Shown in pieces: positions 41,542 through 49,738 of a stretch of DNA of 64,000 bases. The stretch's first letter is position 1, and each line of letters opens with the position of its first letter. A program made the translations under genes and the position numbers. This stretch comes from Candidatus Saccharimonadota bacterium (GTDB lineage Bacteria; Patescibacteriota; Saccharimonadia; Saccharimonadales; Saccharimonadaceae): the NCBI GenBank assembly GCA_030445265.1, contig JAUCSC010000001.1, positions 418,494-482,493 of the forward strand. Reading direction: 5' to 3'. The notes beneath the pieces were generated by a model that saw only the letters and a list, made by a program, of their open reading frames with translations, had not been told where the DNA came from and made no database searches.

Positions 41542-44055
41542 ATGCTTTATTACAATGTGACGGCGGAAGAAGCGCTTGACCACCTAAAATCGTCTCCCGG
41601 GGGATTGTCTCATGCCGAGGCGGCGCGCCGCCAGATGCGGTATGGCAAGAACGAACTTGTTCTTAAAGGTGAACCGCTCTGGAGAAAACTTTTAACGCCT
41701 TTTCTTGATGTCTTTATGGCAGTATTGTTCATCGCTGCGATTATCAGCGTCGTCCATCACGCCGTTATGGACGCAGCCATCATCATCGCCATCATTGTCG
41801 TGAGCGCCATCATATATTATGTGCAGCAATTTTCAACGGAACGGATACTAAGGTCACTACGCAAGAAAAATAATCAGAAGGTATCGGTAATGCGTAGTGA
41901 CTCGATCATTATGCTTGATGTATCGGAGCTCGTTCCCGGCGATATTATTTTTTGCCATGAAGGTGATAAGGTACCCGCAGATTTGCGGCTGATTGAAGTC
42001 AATGGACTTAAGATAGATGAATCGGTCCTGACCGGGGAATCGGTCGCAGTTGATAAGACAACCCGGACCATAAAAGGCGTCAAAGAAGTGTACGAGCGAA
42101 CGAATACCGCGTTCCAAGGCTCGTTCATCATTGGCGGCAGCGCCAAAGGACTCGTTACAGGCACCGGCAATGATACGGAATTTGGCCATATTGCAGCCCT
42201 AGCCGAGCAGTCGCGCGGACAAAGCCCTGTCCAAGCAAAAATTGATAAACTCCTGCGCTTCATTATCGCTGGCGTGAGCGTCCTGGCCATCGTTGCATTC
42301 ATTTTATCGATGATCCGTGGCACCGAGCTGACAGAAGCCTTACGATTTGTCATCGCGCTGTCTGTTTCGGCGGTACCCGAAAGCTTACCGGTCGCTATTT
42401 CCGTCGTTCTGGTACTCGGCATGCGGCGAATGGCAATAAAAAAAGCATTGGTACGCACTATGCATACCATCGAGACCATTGGCATCGTGACGACGATTGC
42501 GACCGATAAAACCGGGACTCTGACAAAAAATCAGCTCAGTGTTCAAGAAGTATGGCAGTTACCTGGTAGTCATGCACATCTTGCCAGTACAGCACATCGG
42601 TCTATTAATCACCACGAGACGAAACACCACGATCCGCTCGATGTAGCCATGAGCGAATATACCTCTTCTGAGAAAGTTGAATTTCTGAAAGGTGAGCCAC
42701 TGTCCAAGTTGCCGTTTGATCAGGGTCACGCGATGAGTGGAAATATCTGGCATCACGATAACGCCTACTATTTGAACGTTAAGGGTGCGCCCGAAGGAAT
42801 CCTTGATCGGAGTGATCTGACGGAAGGGGAGAGGGCTCAGGCCGACCATGCGCTGCATAGCCTAACTTCCATGGGCTACCGGGTCGTCGCCCTAGCTACG
42901 ACGAAGGTAAGCACGCCCATTGCCAGCTTCGACCACCTTCAGCGTCGCCATACGTTTAATTTTGTTGGTTTTGTCGCGGTTGCCGACACCTTGCGACCAG
43001 AAGCGAAGCGCGCTATTGCCTCTGCTATCCGGGCCGGAATTACCGTCCGCATGATCACCGGTGATCATTTCGAGACGGCCTACCAAATTGGCCGCACGCT
43101 TGGTCTTGTCTCCACACGTGATCAAGTGTTTGATAGTCGCCTCATGAATCATATGTCCGACAGCGAGCTAAAAAAAGCAATCGAACGTTCCCTTATCTTC
43201 AGCCGCGTCATCCCTGAGAACAAATTCCGCCTCCTCTCCATCTTAAAAGAGACGAATATTACCGCTATGACGGGCGATGGCGTCAATGATGTCCCCGCGT
43301 TAACAAAGGCACATGTCGGCATATCGATGGGTAGTGGCTCGCAAATAGCAAAAGATGCGAGCGATATTATTCTGCTGGATGACAATTTCCGCTCTATTAT
43401 TGCCGCCATAAAAGAGGGGAGGACGATGTTTTCGAATATACGCCGCATGCTTTTCTATCTGCTATCCACTAACACCGGTGAAGCACTCACCATGGTCGGT
43501 GCTTTGGCGCTCGGTATGCCGGTGCCGCTGGCACCGGTCCAAATTCTGTGGATCAATTTAGTCACCGATACCGCCATGGTGATTCCTCTCGGGCTCGAGC
43601 CTGGTGAAAAAGACGTCATGAATCGCGGTCCAGTGCGACCATCTTCACCCATCTTAAGTTGGTACATGATCGGGCGTATCGTCCTAGTGGCAGTCACGAT
43701 GGCGATAGTTGCTCTGTTCTTCTATGCACACTTTGCAGCCCTGTACGGACATGCCTACGGACAGACCATTGCCTTTAGCGCTCTGGCTGTTATGCAGTGG
43801 GCCAATGCGTTCAACGCTCGCAGTACGTACGAGTCAGTGTTTAGTCGACTGAAAACATGGAACGGTCCCTTCTACGCGGGACTAGCGGCCGCTGTATTGC
43901 TACAGCTGCTGGCGCTGTTTGGCCCACTCAGCGGGGTTCTGCACATCAGCCCAGTGTCAGCCTCCGACTTACTTGTGACGACCGCTGGTAGCTTTGCCCT
44001 CCTGATTCTTATCGTCGAAGTGCATAAGAGCATCGGCCGACGCTTGTTTAAATAA
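41542..44055 (+). CDS. P-type cation-transporting ATPase (type II, Ca2+-ATPase-like)
   Basis: All P-type motifs are present: N-terminal cation ATPase domain, TGES loop (LTGESVAVDK), PESLP in the fourth transmembrane helix, the phosphorylated Asp in DKTGTLT (near 323), KGAPEG, MITGDH and MTGDGVNDVPAL. About ten membrane helices are predicted. PESLP suggests a type II Ca2+ or Na+/K+-like pump. ATG 41542 is 7 nt after TACAAT (with upstream TGC); ATG 41533 overlaps that -10, and the longer frame from 41488 runs through the terminator. Confidence 0.92.
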   Translation: MLYYNVTAEEALDHLKSSPGGLSHAEAARRQMRYGKNELVLKGEPLWRKLLTPFLDVFMAVLFIAAIISVVHHAVMDAAIIIAIIVVSAIIYYVQQFSTERILRSLRKKNNQKVSVMRSDSIIMLDVSELVPGDIIFCHEGDKVPADLRLIEVNGLKIDESVLTGESVAVDKTTRTIKGVKEVYERTNTAFQGSFIIGGSAKGLVTGTGNDTEFGHIAALAEQSRGQSPVQAKIDKLLRFIIAGVSVLAIVAFILSMIRGTELTEALRFVIALSVSAVPESLPVAISVVLVLGMRRMAIKKALVRTMHTIETIGIVTTIATDKTGTLTKNQLSVQEVWQLPGSHAHLASTAHRSINHHETKHHDPLDVAMSEYTSSEKVEFLKGEPLSKLPFDQGHAMSGNIWHHDNAYYLNVKGAPEGILDRSDLTEGERAQADHALHSLTSMGYRVVALATTKVSTPIASFDHLQRRHTFNFVGFVAVADTLRPEAKRAIASAIRAGITVRMITGDHFETAYQIGRTLGLVSTRDQVFDSRLMNHMSDSELKKAIERSLIFSRVIPENKFRLLSILKETNITAMTGDGVNDVPALTKAHVGISMGSGSQIAKDASDIILLDDNFRSIIAAIKEGRTMFSNIRRMLFYLLSTNTGEALTMVGALALGMPVPLAPVQILWINLVTDTAMVIPLGLEPGEKDVMNRGPVRPSSPILSWYMIGRIVLVAVTMAIVALFFYAHFAALYGHAYGQTIAFSALAVMQWANAFNARSTYESVFSRLKTWNGPFYAGLAAAVLLQLLALFGPLSGVLHISPVSASDLLVTTAGSFALLILIVEVHKSIGRRLFK

Positions 44056-44081
44056 AACCGGCCTCCTTGCGGATGACCGGC
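44054..44081 (-). terminator. Probable terminator of the 44105 gene
   Basis: On the minus strand, CCGG and TCC pair with GGA and CCGG around a GCAA tetraloop, followed by TTTTATTT. It lies between two convergent genes. Confidence 0.5.
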
Positions 44082-44104
44082 TAGATAGACGTCACGAGTC
44101 GCCC

Positions 44105-44356
44105 TTATGACGCCATGCTGAGTAGCGTCCAATTACCGCCGTGGTTGTCGCTCCGCAGTCGGAAGCAAGTTTCGCCGTCTGACAACGTAACGATTTCGGC
44201 AATACGGTCGCCACTACGAACGAGACATCGTAGTCCGGCGTCGATGAAATCATAAATGTTGCCTTTGTATTCCATGCGGCGTGGGTATGGTGATAGATTC
44301 TTTTTGAACCCCATGACAGTGACGGCAACTTGCTCATTGATAGTAATTTGTTTCAT
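44105..44356 (-). CDS. Small hypothetical protein (83 residues)
   Basis: The protein is soluble and beta-rich, with the pattern VAVTVMGFKKNLSPYPRRMEYKG then a second beta stretch ending in NHGGNWTLLSMAS. It resembles small single-domain beta proteins but no family is recognised. AGGAG lies 6 nt before the ATG, and a competing frame (44092-44337) is shadowed by it. It is transcribed against the ATPase gene. Confidence 0.7.
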   Translation of the reverse strand: MKQITINEQVAVTVMGFKKNLSPYPRRMEYKGNIYDFIDAGLRCLVRSGDRIAEIVTLSDGETCFRLRSDNHGGNWTLLSMAS

Positions 44357-44458
44357 AGCTTTTCTCCTGATTAGTTCGACGACAAAAAGCCGATAAAAGT
44401 TTCTTTCATCAGCTAACGGGTTTTATGGGCGAGTGATTTGGATAGGATACGGGTACCG

Positions 44459-44626
44459 TTACATCCCAGTATCTGTTGACCAAATATCACGTAGAATTGT
44501 TGTCGCTGCATCAGTGACGCTTTGAGCGTAATGCTCCAGTGTGTGTGACGGCGCTATGGTGGCTTCTTTTTTATAAAGCCTGCGGGTGAAAAGTTCCGAA
44601 CCGGACCAGTACTCGCATGACTGTAC
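44459..44626 (-). other. Start-less coding-like frame in the 44357-44708 spacer
   Basis: The 350-bp gap between the 83-residue gene and the membrane protein contains a minus-strand open frame of 55 sense codons with protein-like composition (SCEYWSGSELFTRRLYKKEA near its start, ILRDIWSTDTGM at its end). It has no ATG, GTG or TTG start. A TATACT box and an ATG at 44618 precede it in another frame, so it may be a frameshifted gene. Nothing else is evident in the gap. Confidence 0.3.
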
Positions 44627-44708
44627 TTAGTATACACCCGCCTTCAGTAGGGCAGTCAAGCAATTTAAGGCCTCGATTTTAATGAAAATAGTGGTATAAA
44701 TGGTAGGT

Positions 44709-45401
44709 ATGCTAAATGTAATATTAACCCTTCTAGCAATGATAGGGCTTGGCATAATCATTGCCTTCAGCCCCGCACTATTTGCCGCCGAGATTGCAGT
44801 GTTAAGCCACCTTAAGGAGGGCCGTCGCCAAGCGGTCGTACTGATTATCGGTAGCATCACCCCCATCATGATCCTCGCCGGCCTCGGTGTTTTGATTATT
44901 AGTCCCCGCACTCAGCAGGCAGTAATCGCAAGTGCCACCACCCAGCAGCTGTTCCACTGGTTCGATTTTGCGCTCGGCCTCGTGTTGATCATCATTGGCG
45001 TGGTCAGCCTGTACAGTATGCGTCGGCGATTGACAAAGAAAACCCTGAAGAAAGTCAGTCAGCCATTCAAAAACGACTGGTTTGCTTTTAGTTTCGGCTT
45101 TATCCGGATGATGTCAAATATTAGTAGCCTGGCGGCCCTCCTGCTAGCCCTGAGGCTTATAAAAGAGAACCTTGACTCTACCATTCTTGAGACGTTTGCG
45201 CTGGCGCTCTTGCTGGCGACGACGATAGCTCCCTATATTGCACTGATCTACGCGAAAAAGCATAAGCCTCATCGATACGAGCTCTTTGAGCGAGGGTCCA
45301 ATAAGCTCTTGGCACTTGACTCACGTTTTGTTGTGTCGTACCCAAGTCTTGTTATCGGCGTGCTGCTTGTCAGTTACGTCTTTGTTACGTTTCGCAGCTA
45401 G
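44709..45401 (+). CDS. Six-transmembrane protein, LysE/Sap-like
   Basis: The 230-residue protein has about six membrane segments in two groups of three, with a basic cytoplasmic loop (RRRLTKKTLKKV) near 110. The layout resembles GAP/Sap or LysE-superfamily exporters; substrate unknown. TGGTATAAA at 44692-44700 lies 8 nt before ATG 44709, whereas ATG 44700 overlaps the -10 box, so 44709 is chosen. Its stop shares CTAG with the convergent lipid kinase gene. Confidence 0.75.
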   Translation: MLNVILTLLAMIGLGIIIAFSPALFAAEIAVLSHLKEGRRQAVVLIIGSITPIMILAGLGVLIISPRTQQAVIASATTQQLFHWFDFALGLVLIIIGVVSLYSMRRRLTKKTLKKVSQPFKNDWFAFSFGFIRMMSNISSLAALLLALRLIKENLDSTILETFALALLLATTIAPYIALIYAKKHKPHRYELFERGSNKLLALDSRFVVSYPSLVIGVLLVSYVFVTFRS

Positions 45402-46285
45402 ACAATGCACTGCAGATGATCAGGCGCTATGCGGATACGGTACCGCTCCTGGGCATCCAGCTCCATAATCTCTCCATCAAGCTGAATAAGCGTCGGCTCC
45501 ACCGTTTCAAACATAAACTCCGTACGGCGACGCTTACCGCGTAGCCCCGTGGTTGCCGTCCGCAGTAGGCGACTTATCAACTTTAAACGATTTCGCTGTC
45601 TGAAAAGTGTCAGCTCAAATCGGCCATCATTAGGGTGAGCTTCGTCGGCAATCCGTAGTACCTTAGACATTTTTGAAATATTACTGCAAATGACGCTATC
45701 ATACCGCCGAAGCCGGCCCTTAATACGGAGCTTAACTGCCTGATTGTTCAGCAGCGCCTTACCGACGATAGCTACTTCTTTAAACACGTTCAGGTCCGTT
45801 TTGTTGAGTTCAGCGCCCACTTGCGGTGTCAGCCCCATGCCGATATATGAGTGAGCGTAGCGGACTACGGTTTTCCCTTTTATTTGTCCTTCAAACTTCA
45901 GTAGATCGATCGTGCTTTCCTGATGATTCTTGATGCGTTCAATGATGTCTTGATCATGCATATGGTGATAATGATCATTTGCATTGCCAGCTGGCACAAG
46001 ACCAGCAGTTGCCTGTGAACCCTCACCACGAGCTTTCATTAATCCATTAACGACTTCATGGTAGCCACCGTCACCGCTTGAAGCAACGATGAGCGGGTGC
46101 TCGGTAGCCATAGCTGCCGCATAAGCCAGCTCTTCAGCATGCGACGCATACTCCGTACCAATGAGCTCGACCGATAGCTCTGGCATTGTGGTTTTTATTT
46201 GGTCCAAGAGCTTTCGTGCAAGCTCTTCGCTTGAGCCGGTACTCACGGGGTTGTATATGATGGTAATCTTTGAGTACGTAGACAT
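45398..46285 (-). CDS. Diacylglycerol/sphingosine kinase-like lipid kinase
   Basis: The DAGK catalytic fold is seen: IIYNPVSTGSSEE at the N-terminus, SSGDGGYHEVVNGLM near 69 (the GGDGT-type loop, here SGDGG) and LVPAGNANDHYHH (the GTxND-type motif). The C-terminal beta domain has NDGRFELTLF and a LDGE motif. Such enzymes phosphorylate lipid alcohols. It is expressed divergently from a CarS-like CDP-lipid synthase through a shared palindromic promoter, which supports a lipid role. Confidence 0.85.
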   Translation of the reverse strand: MSTYSKITIIYNPVSTGSSEELARKLLDQIKTTMPELSVELIGTEYASHAEELAYAAAMATEHPLIVASSGDGGYHEVVNGLMKARGEGSQATAGLVPAGNANDHYHHMHDQDIIERIKNHQESTIDLLKFEGQIKGKTVVRYAHSYIGMGLTPQVGAELNKTDLNVFKEVAIVGKALLNNQAVKLRIKGRLRRYDSVICSNISKMSKVLRIADEAHPNDGRFELTLFRQRNRLKLISRLLRTATTGLRGKRRRTEFMFETVEPTLIQLDGEIMELDAQERYRIRIAPDHLQCIV

Positions 46286-46289
46286 GTAT

Positions 46290-46301
46290 CTAGTATACTA
46301 G
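46290..46301. promoter_or_regulatory. Palindromic -10 element shared by two divergent leaderless genes
   Basis: CTAGTATACTAG is a perfect 12-bp palindrome. It supplies TATACT on the plus strand (46294-46299) and TATACT on the minus strand (46297-46292). Exactly 6 nt separate each box from its ATG (46306 plus, 46285 minus). Polymerase can only occupy one orientation at a time. Confidence 0.65.
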
Positions 46302-46305
46302 AGCT

Positions 46306-46860
46306 ATGTTAATCGATATAGCTTTTGCCTTCTGGTTCCTCCTTCCTGCAGCCATCGCCAACGTCACACCGATCTTTGCCTCACGCATTCCTGGATTGAA
46401 ACAATGGAATACGCCCCTCGACGGCGGCAAGCGCCTGAGGGGCAAGGAAATCCTCGGAACGCATAAAACATGGCGAGGGATTATCACCGGGCTCATCACA
46501 GCAACGATCGTTTTTGCGCTACAGCAGCAAGCTTACATACAGTGGGAATGGGTACGAGAACTGAGCGACCCAGCTAACTACCAACAGCTTCCTCTCATCC
46601 TCGGCACCATGCTGGGCCTTGGGGCGCTCGGCGGAGATGCTATTGAAAGCTTCTTTAAGCGTCAGTTCGGGATCAAGTCGGGCAACGCCTGGGTGCCATT
46701 TGACCAAATTGATTATATTATCGGGGCTATCTTACTATCGCTTCTTTTCATCGTCCTGCCGTTCCATCTGTATATCATCATGGCTGTTGTTTGGTTCTTG
46801 ATGCACTTGATCTCAAGTTATATCGGCTGGCTACTCGGTCTTAAGAAAAAACCTATTTAA
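46306..46860 (+). CDS. CarS-like CDP-archaeol synthase family membrane protein
   Basis: The protein has about five membrane helices and CarS/DUF46 landmarks: TPLDGGKRLRGKEILGTHKT near 36-55 followed by WRG, then GDAIESFFKRQFGIKSG (about 107-123) and PFDQIDYIIGA (about 127-137). In archaea CarS activates digeranylgeranylglyceryl phosphate with CTP; bacterial homologues may use other lipid phosphates. Length 184 fits. It is flanked by a lipid kinase and a CDP-alcohol phosphatidyltransferase, which would respectively make its substrate and use its product. Confidence 0.82.
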   Translation: MLIDIAFAFWFLLPAAIANVTPIFASRIPGLKQWNTPLDGGKRLRGKEILGTHKTWRGIITGLITATIVFALQQQAYIQWEWVRELSDPANYQQLPLILGTMLGLGALGGDAIESFFKRQFGIKSGNAWVPFDQIDYIIGAILLSLLFIVLPFHLYIIMAVVWFLMHLISSYIGWLLGLKKKPI

Positions 46861-47476
46861 CTATTTGCCTCAGGTATTGGGAGGCAGATATCAGCCCCAT
46901 GAGTGACGAGCTGATAGCAAGCGTATAGGTGGCCACGACAAGCAGTGCTGGCCATTCTAGACCAACCGCCTTGATGAGTAGTAGCGCCGTCAAGACAACC
47001 CACGCGACTGCCATACTGAGCTTCCCGATTCGAGAGGGGTGCAGTTTGACGTTCCGAGAGCGACCGGCAAAGACAATGGCTGAAATAATAAGGTGAGGCA
47101 GGAAAAGAGCGAGTAGCACCCACCATGGAGCAATTTGCAGCACAGCTAAACATAAAATGGTTAAGAGCGTACCGATTTTATCGATGGAAGCATCCATTAT
47201 TTCTCCCAACGGGCTTTTTGTACCGGTCGCGTGGGCAACGATTCCGTCGACAAGGTCAAGCAGTCGTCCGACGACCAGCAAGATAAGTGCTGGGATATAA
47301 GCCTGGACGAAGAGGAGGCCGAGTCCATAGAGGACCAAGGCAAGACCGATGACCGAGATGATGTTTGCAGGCGTGACGATGCTGTGAGTACTGGCGGCTA
47401 CTTTTTGCCAATAATTCCATTGATCAGAGGAGATAGATTCCCATTCAGGTCGTTTGTCAGCACGGTGTAAGTTCAT
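46853..47476 (-). CDS. CDP-alcohol phosphatidyltransferase family protein
   Basis: The catalytic motif D-x2-DG-x2-A-R-x8-G-x3-D-x3-D is present as DLVDGIVAH...G...D...D (about residues 74-100), except that the Arg is His. Around six membrane segments flank it. The family transfers a phosphoalcohol from CDP-alcohol. It overlaps the CarS-like gene by 8 bp tail to tail. ATG 47476 is 7 nt after TATAAT; the upstream ATG at 47485 overlaps that box. Confidence 0.85.
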   Translation of the reverse strand: MNLHRADKRPEWESISSDQWNYWQKVAASTHSIVTPANIISVIGLALVLYGLGLLFVQAYIPALILLVVGRLLDLVDGIVAHATGTKSPLGEIMDASIDKIGTLLTILCLAVLQIAPWWVLLALFLPHLIISAIVFAGRSRNVKLHPSRIGKLSMAVAWVVLTALLLIKAVGLEWPALLVVATYTLAISSSLMGLISASQYLRQIVK

Positions 47477-47509
47477 GACCACCATTATACAGAGTCGCGT
47501 CCGTATGCT

Positions 47510-48280
47510 CTAGTCATCGATGATGATCGTGCCGCCGCTTCGGGGAATCAGCTCGACGGGGCGTGATTGCACGTAATCTAAATGCTCCGGTTCAAACTGC
47601 CCAGCAACCAGGATAACATTCTGTTCGGCCGACTCAGGGTAATGGGCGTCCGCTGGTATGAGCGAGATATACGGAAACACCGCCTCAAACGTACGTACGA
47701 GGTCGTGCGAGAGCGTCGGACGCCTAGCTTGATAGTGAGCGATATAGTTGAGGGCAATGATGCCACCGGGCTTGAGAAGCCGCTTGTAGCGCTGCAGGGC
47801 GTTGACGCTGAGAAGTGAATGAGGGATATGATACTCAGAAAACGCATCGATGATGACTAGATCATAGACCCGCGGGACGTCCTGATTGATAAATGCCCGG
47901 CCGTCCTGAGTCATAATCGTCAGGCGAGGGTCGTCTGGAAGGTTGAAGAAGTCACGAGCGATTCCGGGAAGCGCCGGATCGAGTTCAACGACGTCAACCT
48001 TCACCGAAGAAAAACGCTCGATGATAGCCGTCGGCAACGTGAAAGCGCCACCGCCAATCAAGAGCACCCGGTGTGGGCGAACGCTGGCAACAATCTCTAT
48101 GAACCGCTGGTTATAGTCAAATAAGAGCGCCGGGTCATCATCAAGCGCCACCCCAGATTGGGGGGAGTCCTTATCTCCATACAGTACACGGGCTGGCCTA
48201 CCGTCGTAATAGGTCTCGACCACACGATATCGGCTATAGTCGCTGACTGTCTGAAGCAGCGTTTTGTTCATTAGGCTCAT
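47510..48280 (-). CDS. Spermidine synthase-like methyltransferase-fold protein
   Basis: A Rossmann-fold class I methyltransferase domain is clear: VLLIGGGAFTLPTAI (about 93), VDVVELDPALP (about 115), DGRAF and DLVIIDAFSEYHIP (about 160). This is the pattern of polyamine synthase-like proteins, with IIDAF replacing the usual DxxD motif variants. Whether it makes polyamines is uncertain. ATG 48280 follows TATAAT by 7 nt with AAGGAGA between; ATG 48271 is the alternative. Confidence 0.78.
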   Translation of the reverse strand: MSLMNKTLLQTVSDYSRYRVVETYYDGRPARVLYGDKDSPQSGVALDDDPALLFDYNQRFIEIVASVRPHRVLLIGGGAFTLPTAIIERFSSVKVDVVELDPALPGIARDFFNLPDDPRLTIMTQDGRAFINQDVPRVYDLVIIDAFSEYHIPHSLLSVNALQRYKRLLKPGGIIALNYIAHYQARRPTLSHDLVRTFEAVFPYISLIPADAHYPESAEQNVILVAGQFEPEHLDYVQSRPVELIPRSGGTIIIDD

Positions 48281-48367
48281 TCTCCTTATTATACGACCAT
48301 AAGCTCTATCGTGACGCTCAAGCAACAATATGTTATATTAATGGTACATTTCACTAACACCAAAACA

Positions 48368-49438
48368 ATGAAATTCATCGATTACATACTCCCATCAAAA
48401 AAGAATAAGTATCATCCGCTCATCCTTCAGCCGATCGGCCTTGGTATTATTGCCCTGGCCATTGCACTATTACCGCCGACCTACAACATCACTACCGCTA
48501 AGAGCTTCCAGGTCCTCGGTTACGCAACTAACGTCAATGTTACCGATCTTTACACTCTGACGAATGCTGAACGGAGCAACGCCGGTGTCGCTGGCCTGAC
48601 GCTTGATAGCCAACTAAATAATGCCGCCTATGCCAAAGCTCAGCATATGTTCCAAAATAATTATTGGGCCCACAATGCTCCTGACGGTACGACGCCTTGG
48701 GATTTCATCTTAGGAGCAGGTTATCAGTACGTGGCCGCCGGAGAAAACCTCGCCAAAGGTTTCAATACATCAAGTGGTGTTATGAATGGCTGGATGAATA
48801 GTCCCAGTCACAAAGATAACGTTCTCCAGACTGCTTTTACCGATGTCGGTTTTGCTGCCGTCAATGGAACACTACAAGGCGAAGAGACGACGCTGGTGGT
48901 TGCTATGTATGGCTCACGCACTGTCCAACCCGTCTCGTCACCATCGCAAGCCCCCACCCAGACCGTTCAGACCCAAAGCACTCCACAGCCAACCCCACAA
49001 ACCACTCCGACGACAGCGCAACCTGCGGAAACACCAGTTGAAACCGCGCCGATAGCCACTGATACCCCCGCTGAACCAACCGAGCAAGCACCAAGCGTCG
49101 CGAATGATAATGTCACCAGCACCGACGAGACAGTGAAAGCGGCGCTCCAAAAGGAGCAACAATCCAGTGCCGAGCCGTCCGACCTGATGGGTGTCGTCGC
49201 CGGCGCCATCACGAAACCCGTCAAGGCTTATACGGCGATGAATTGGGGCCAGAAAGCCACGCTACTGATACTTTGGTCACTTATCTTAGTACTCATATTG
49301 AAGCATACAATGATATGGCGTATGCGCGAACGAGGATTGAAGCATATCTGGCTTCGGGCGCATCCTATTGGCCAAGCCTCTCTGCTGGTGGTCGCAACAA
49401 TCATCACACTCGCAAATAGCCTCGGGGTTATCATATGA
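48368..49438 (+). CDS. CAP-domain (SCP/PR-1-like) exported membrane protein
   Basis: An N-terminal hydrophobic segment (about 22-40) is followed by a CAP domain: LTNAERSNAGVAGLTLDSQLN, AKAQHMFQNNYWAHNAPDG and GENLAKGF with the typical His/Glu. Then comes a Pro/Thr/Gln-rich linker (about 190-260) and two C-terminal membrane helices. CAP proteins are surface exposed and may bind lipids or act on partners. Start choice between 48341 and 48368 is uncertain: 48341 lies almost on the TATATT box. It overlaps the next gene by 4 bp. Confidence 0.82.
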   Translation: MKFIDYILPSKKNKYHPLILQPIGLGIIALAIALLPPTYNITTAKSFQVLGYATNVNVTDLYTLTNAERSNAGVAGLTLDSQLNNAAYAKAQHMFQNNYWAHNAPDGTTPWDFILGAGYQYVAAGENLAKGFNTSSGVMNGWMNSPSHKDNVLQTAFTDVGFAAVNGTLQGEETTLVVAMYGSRTVQPVSSPSQAPTQTVQTQSTPQPTPQTTPTTAQPAETPVETAPIATDTPAEPTEQAPSVANDNVTSTDETVKAALQKEQQSSAEPSDLMGVVAGAITKPVKAYTAMNWGQKATLLILWSLILVLILKHTMIWRMRERGLKHIWLRAHPIGQASLLVVATIITLANSLGVII

Positions 49439-49686
49439 AAAAAATCCACTTCAAATCACTTAAATTACATACCATATTCAGTCTCATCATAGCCGTATTG
49501 TTTACCGTCGCTTTCTTTATCGCCCAGGATGCAATCCTGTGGATTGCGCTCGTCACGCTCGCTGTCTACATTCTCGGCAACGCCATTATCCACGCCAAGC
49601 ATAATGAGCTTCGACGCGACACCATGATTGAGTACTCTGTCATCGCGGTAGCTGTCCTCATCATTGTCGTCGCTGCTATCTACTAA
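49435..49686 (+). CDS. Small two-to-three-helix membrane protein (83 residues)
   Basis: A basic N-terminus (KKIHFKSLKLH) is followed by about three hydrophobic stretches. It overlaps the CAP protein stop by ATGA, so it is co-translated and may partner that protein. Codon use is normal. No family is recognised. A terminator follows. Confidence 0.7.
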   Translation: MKKIHFKSLKLHTIFSLIIAVLFTVAFFIAQDAILWIALVTLAVYILGNAIIHAKHNELRRDTMIEYSVIAVAVLIIVVAAIY

Positions 49687-49691
49687 AAGCA

Positions 49692-49718
49692 AATACCGCC
49701 CACTGCCTGGGCGGTATT
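49692..49718. terminator. Terminator between convergent surface-protein genes
   Basis: AATACCGCCC (49692-49701) and GGGCGGTATT (49709-49718) pair around ACTGCCT. The A-rich left and T-containing right flanks make it usable both ways. Confidence 0.7.
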
Positions 49719-49738
49719 AAGTAATAGCTAAATACTAT

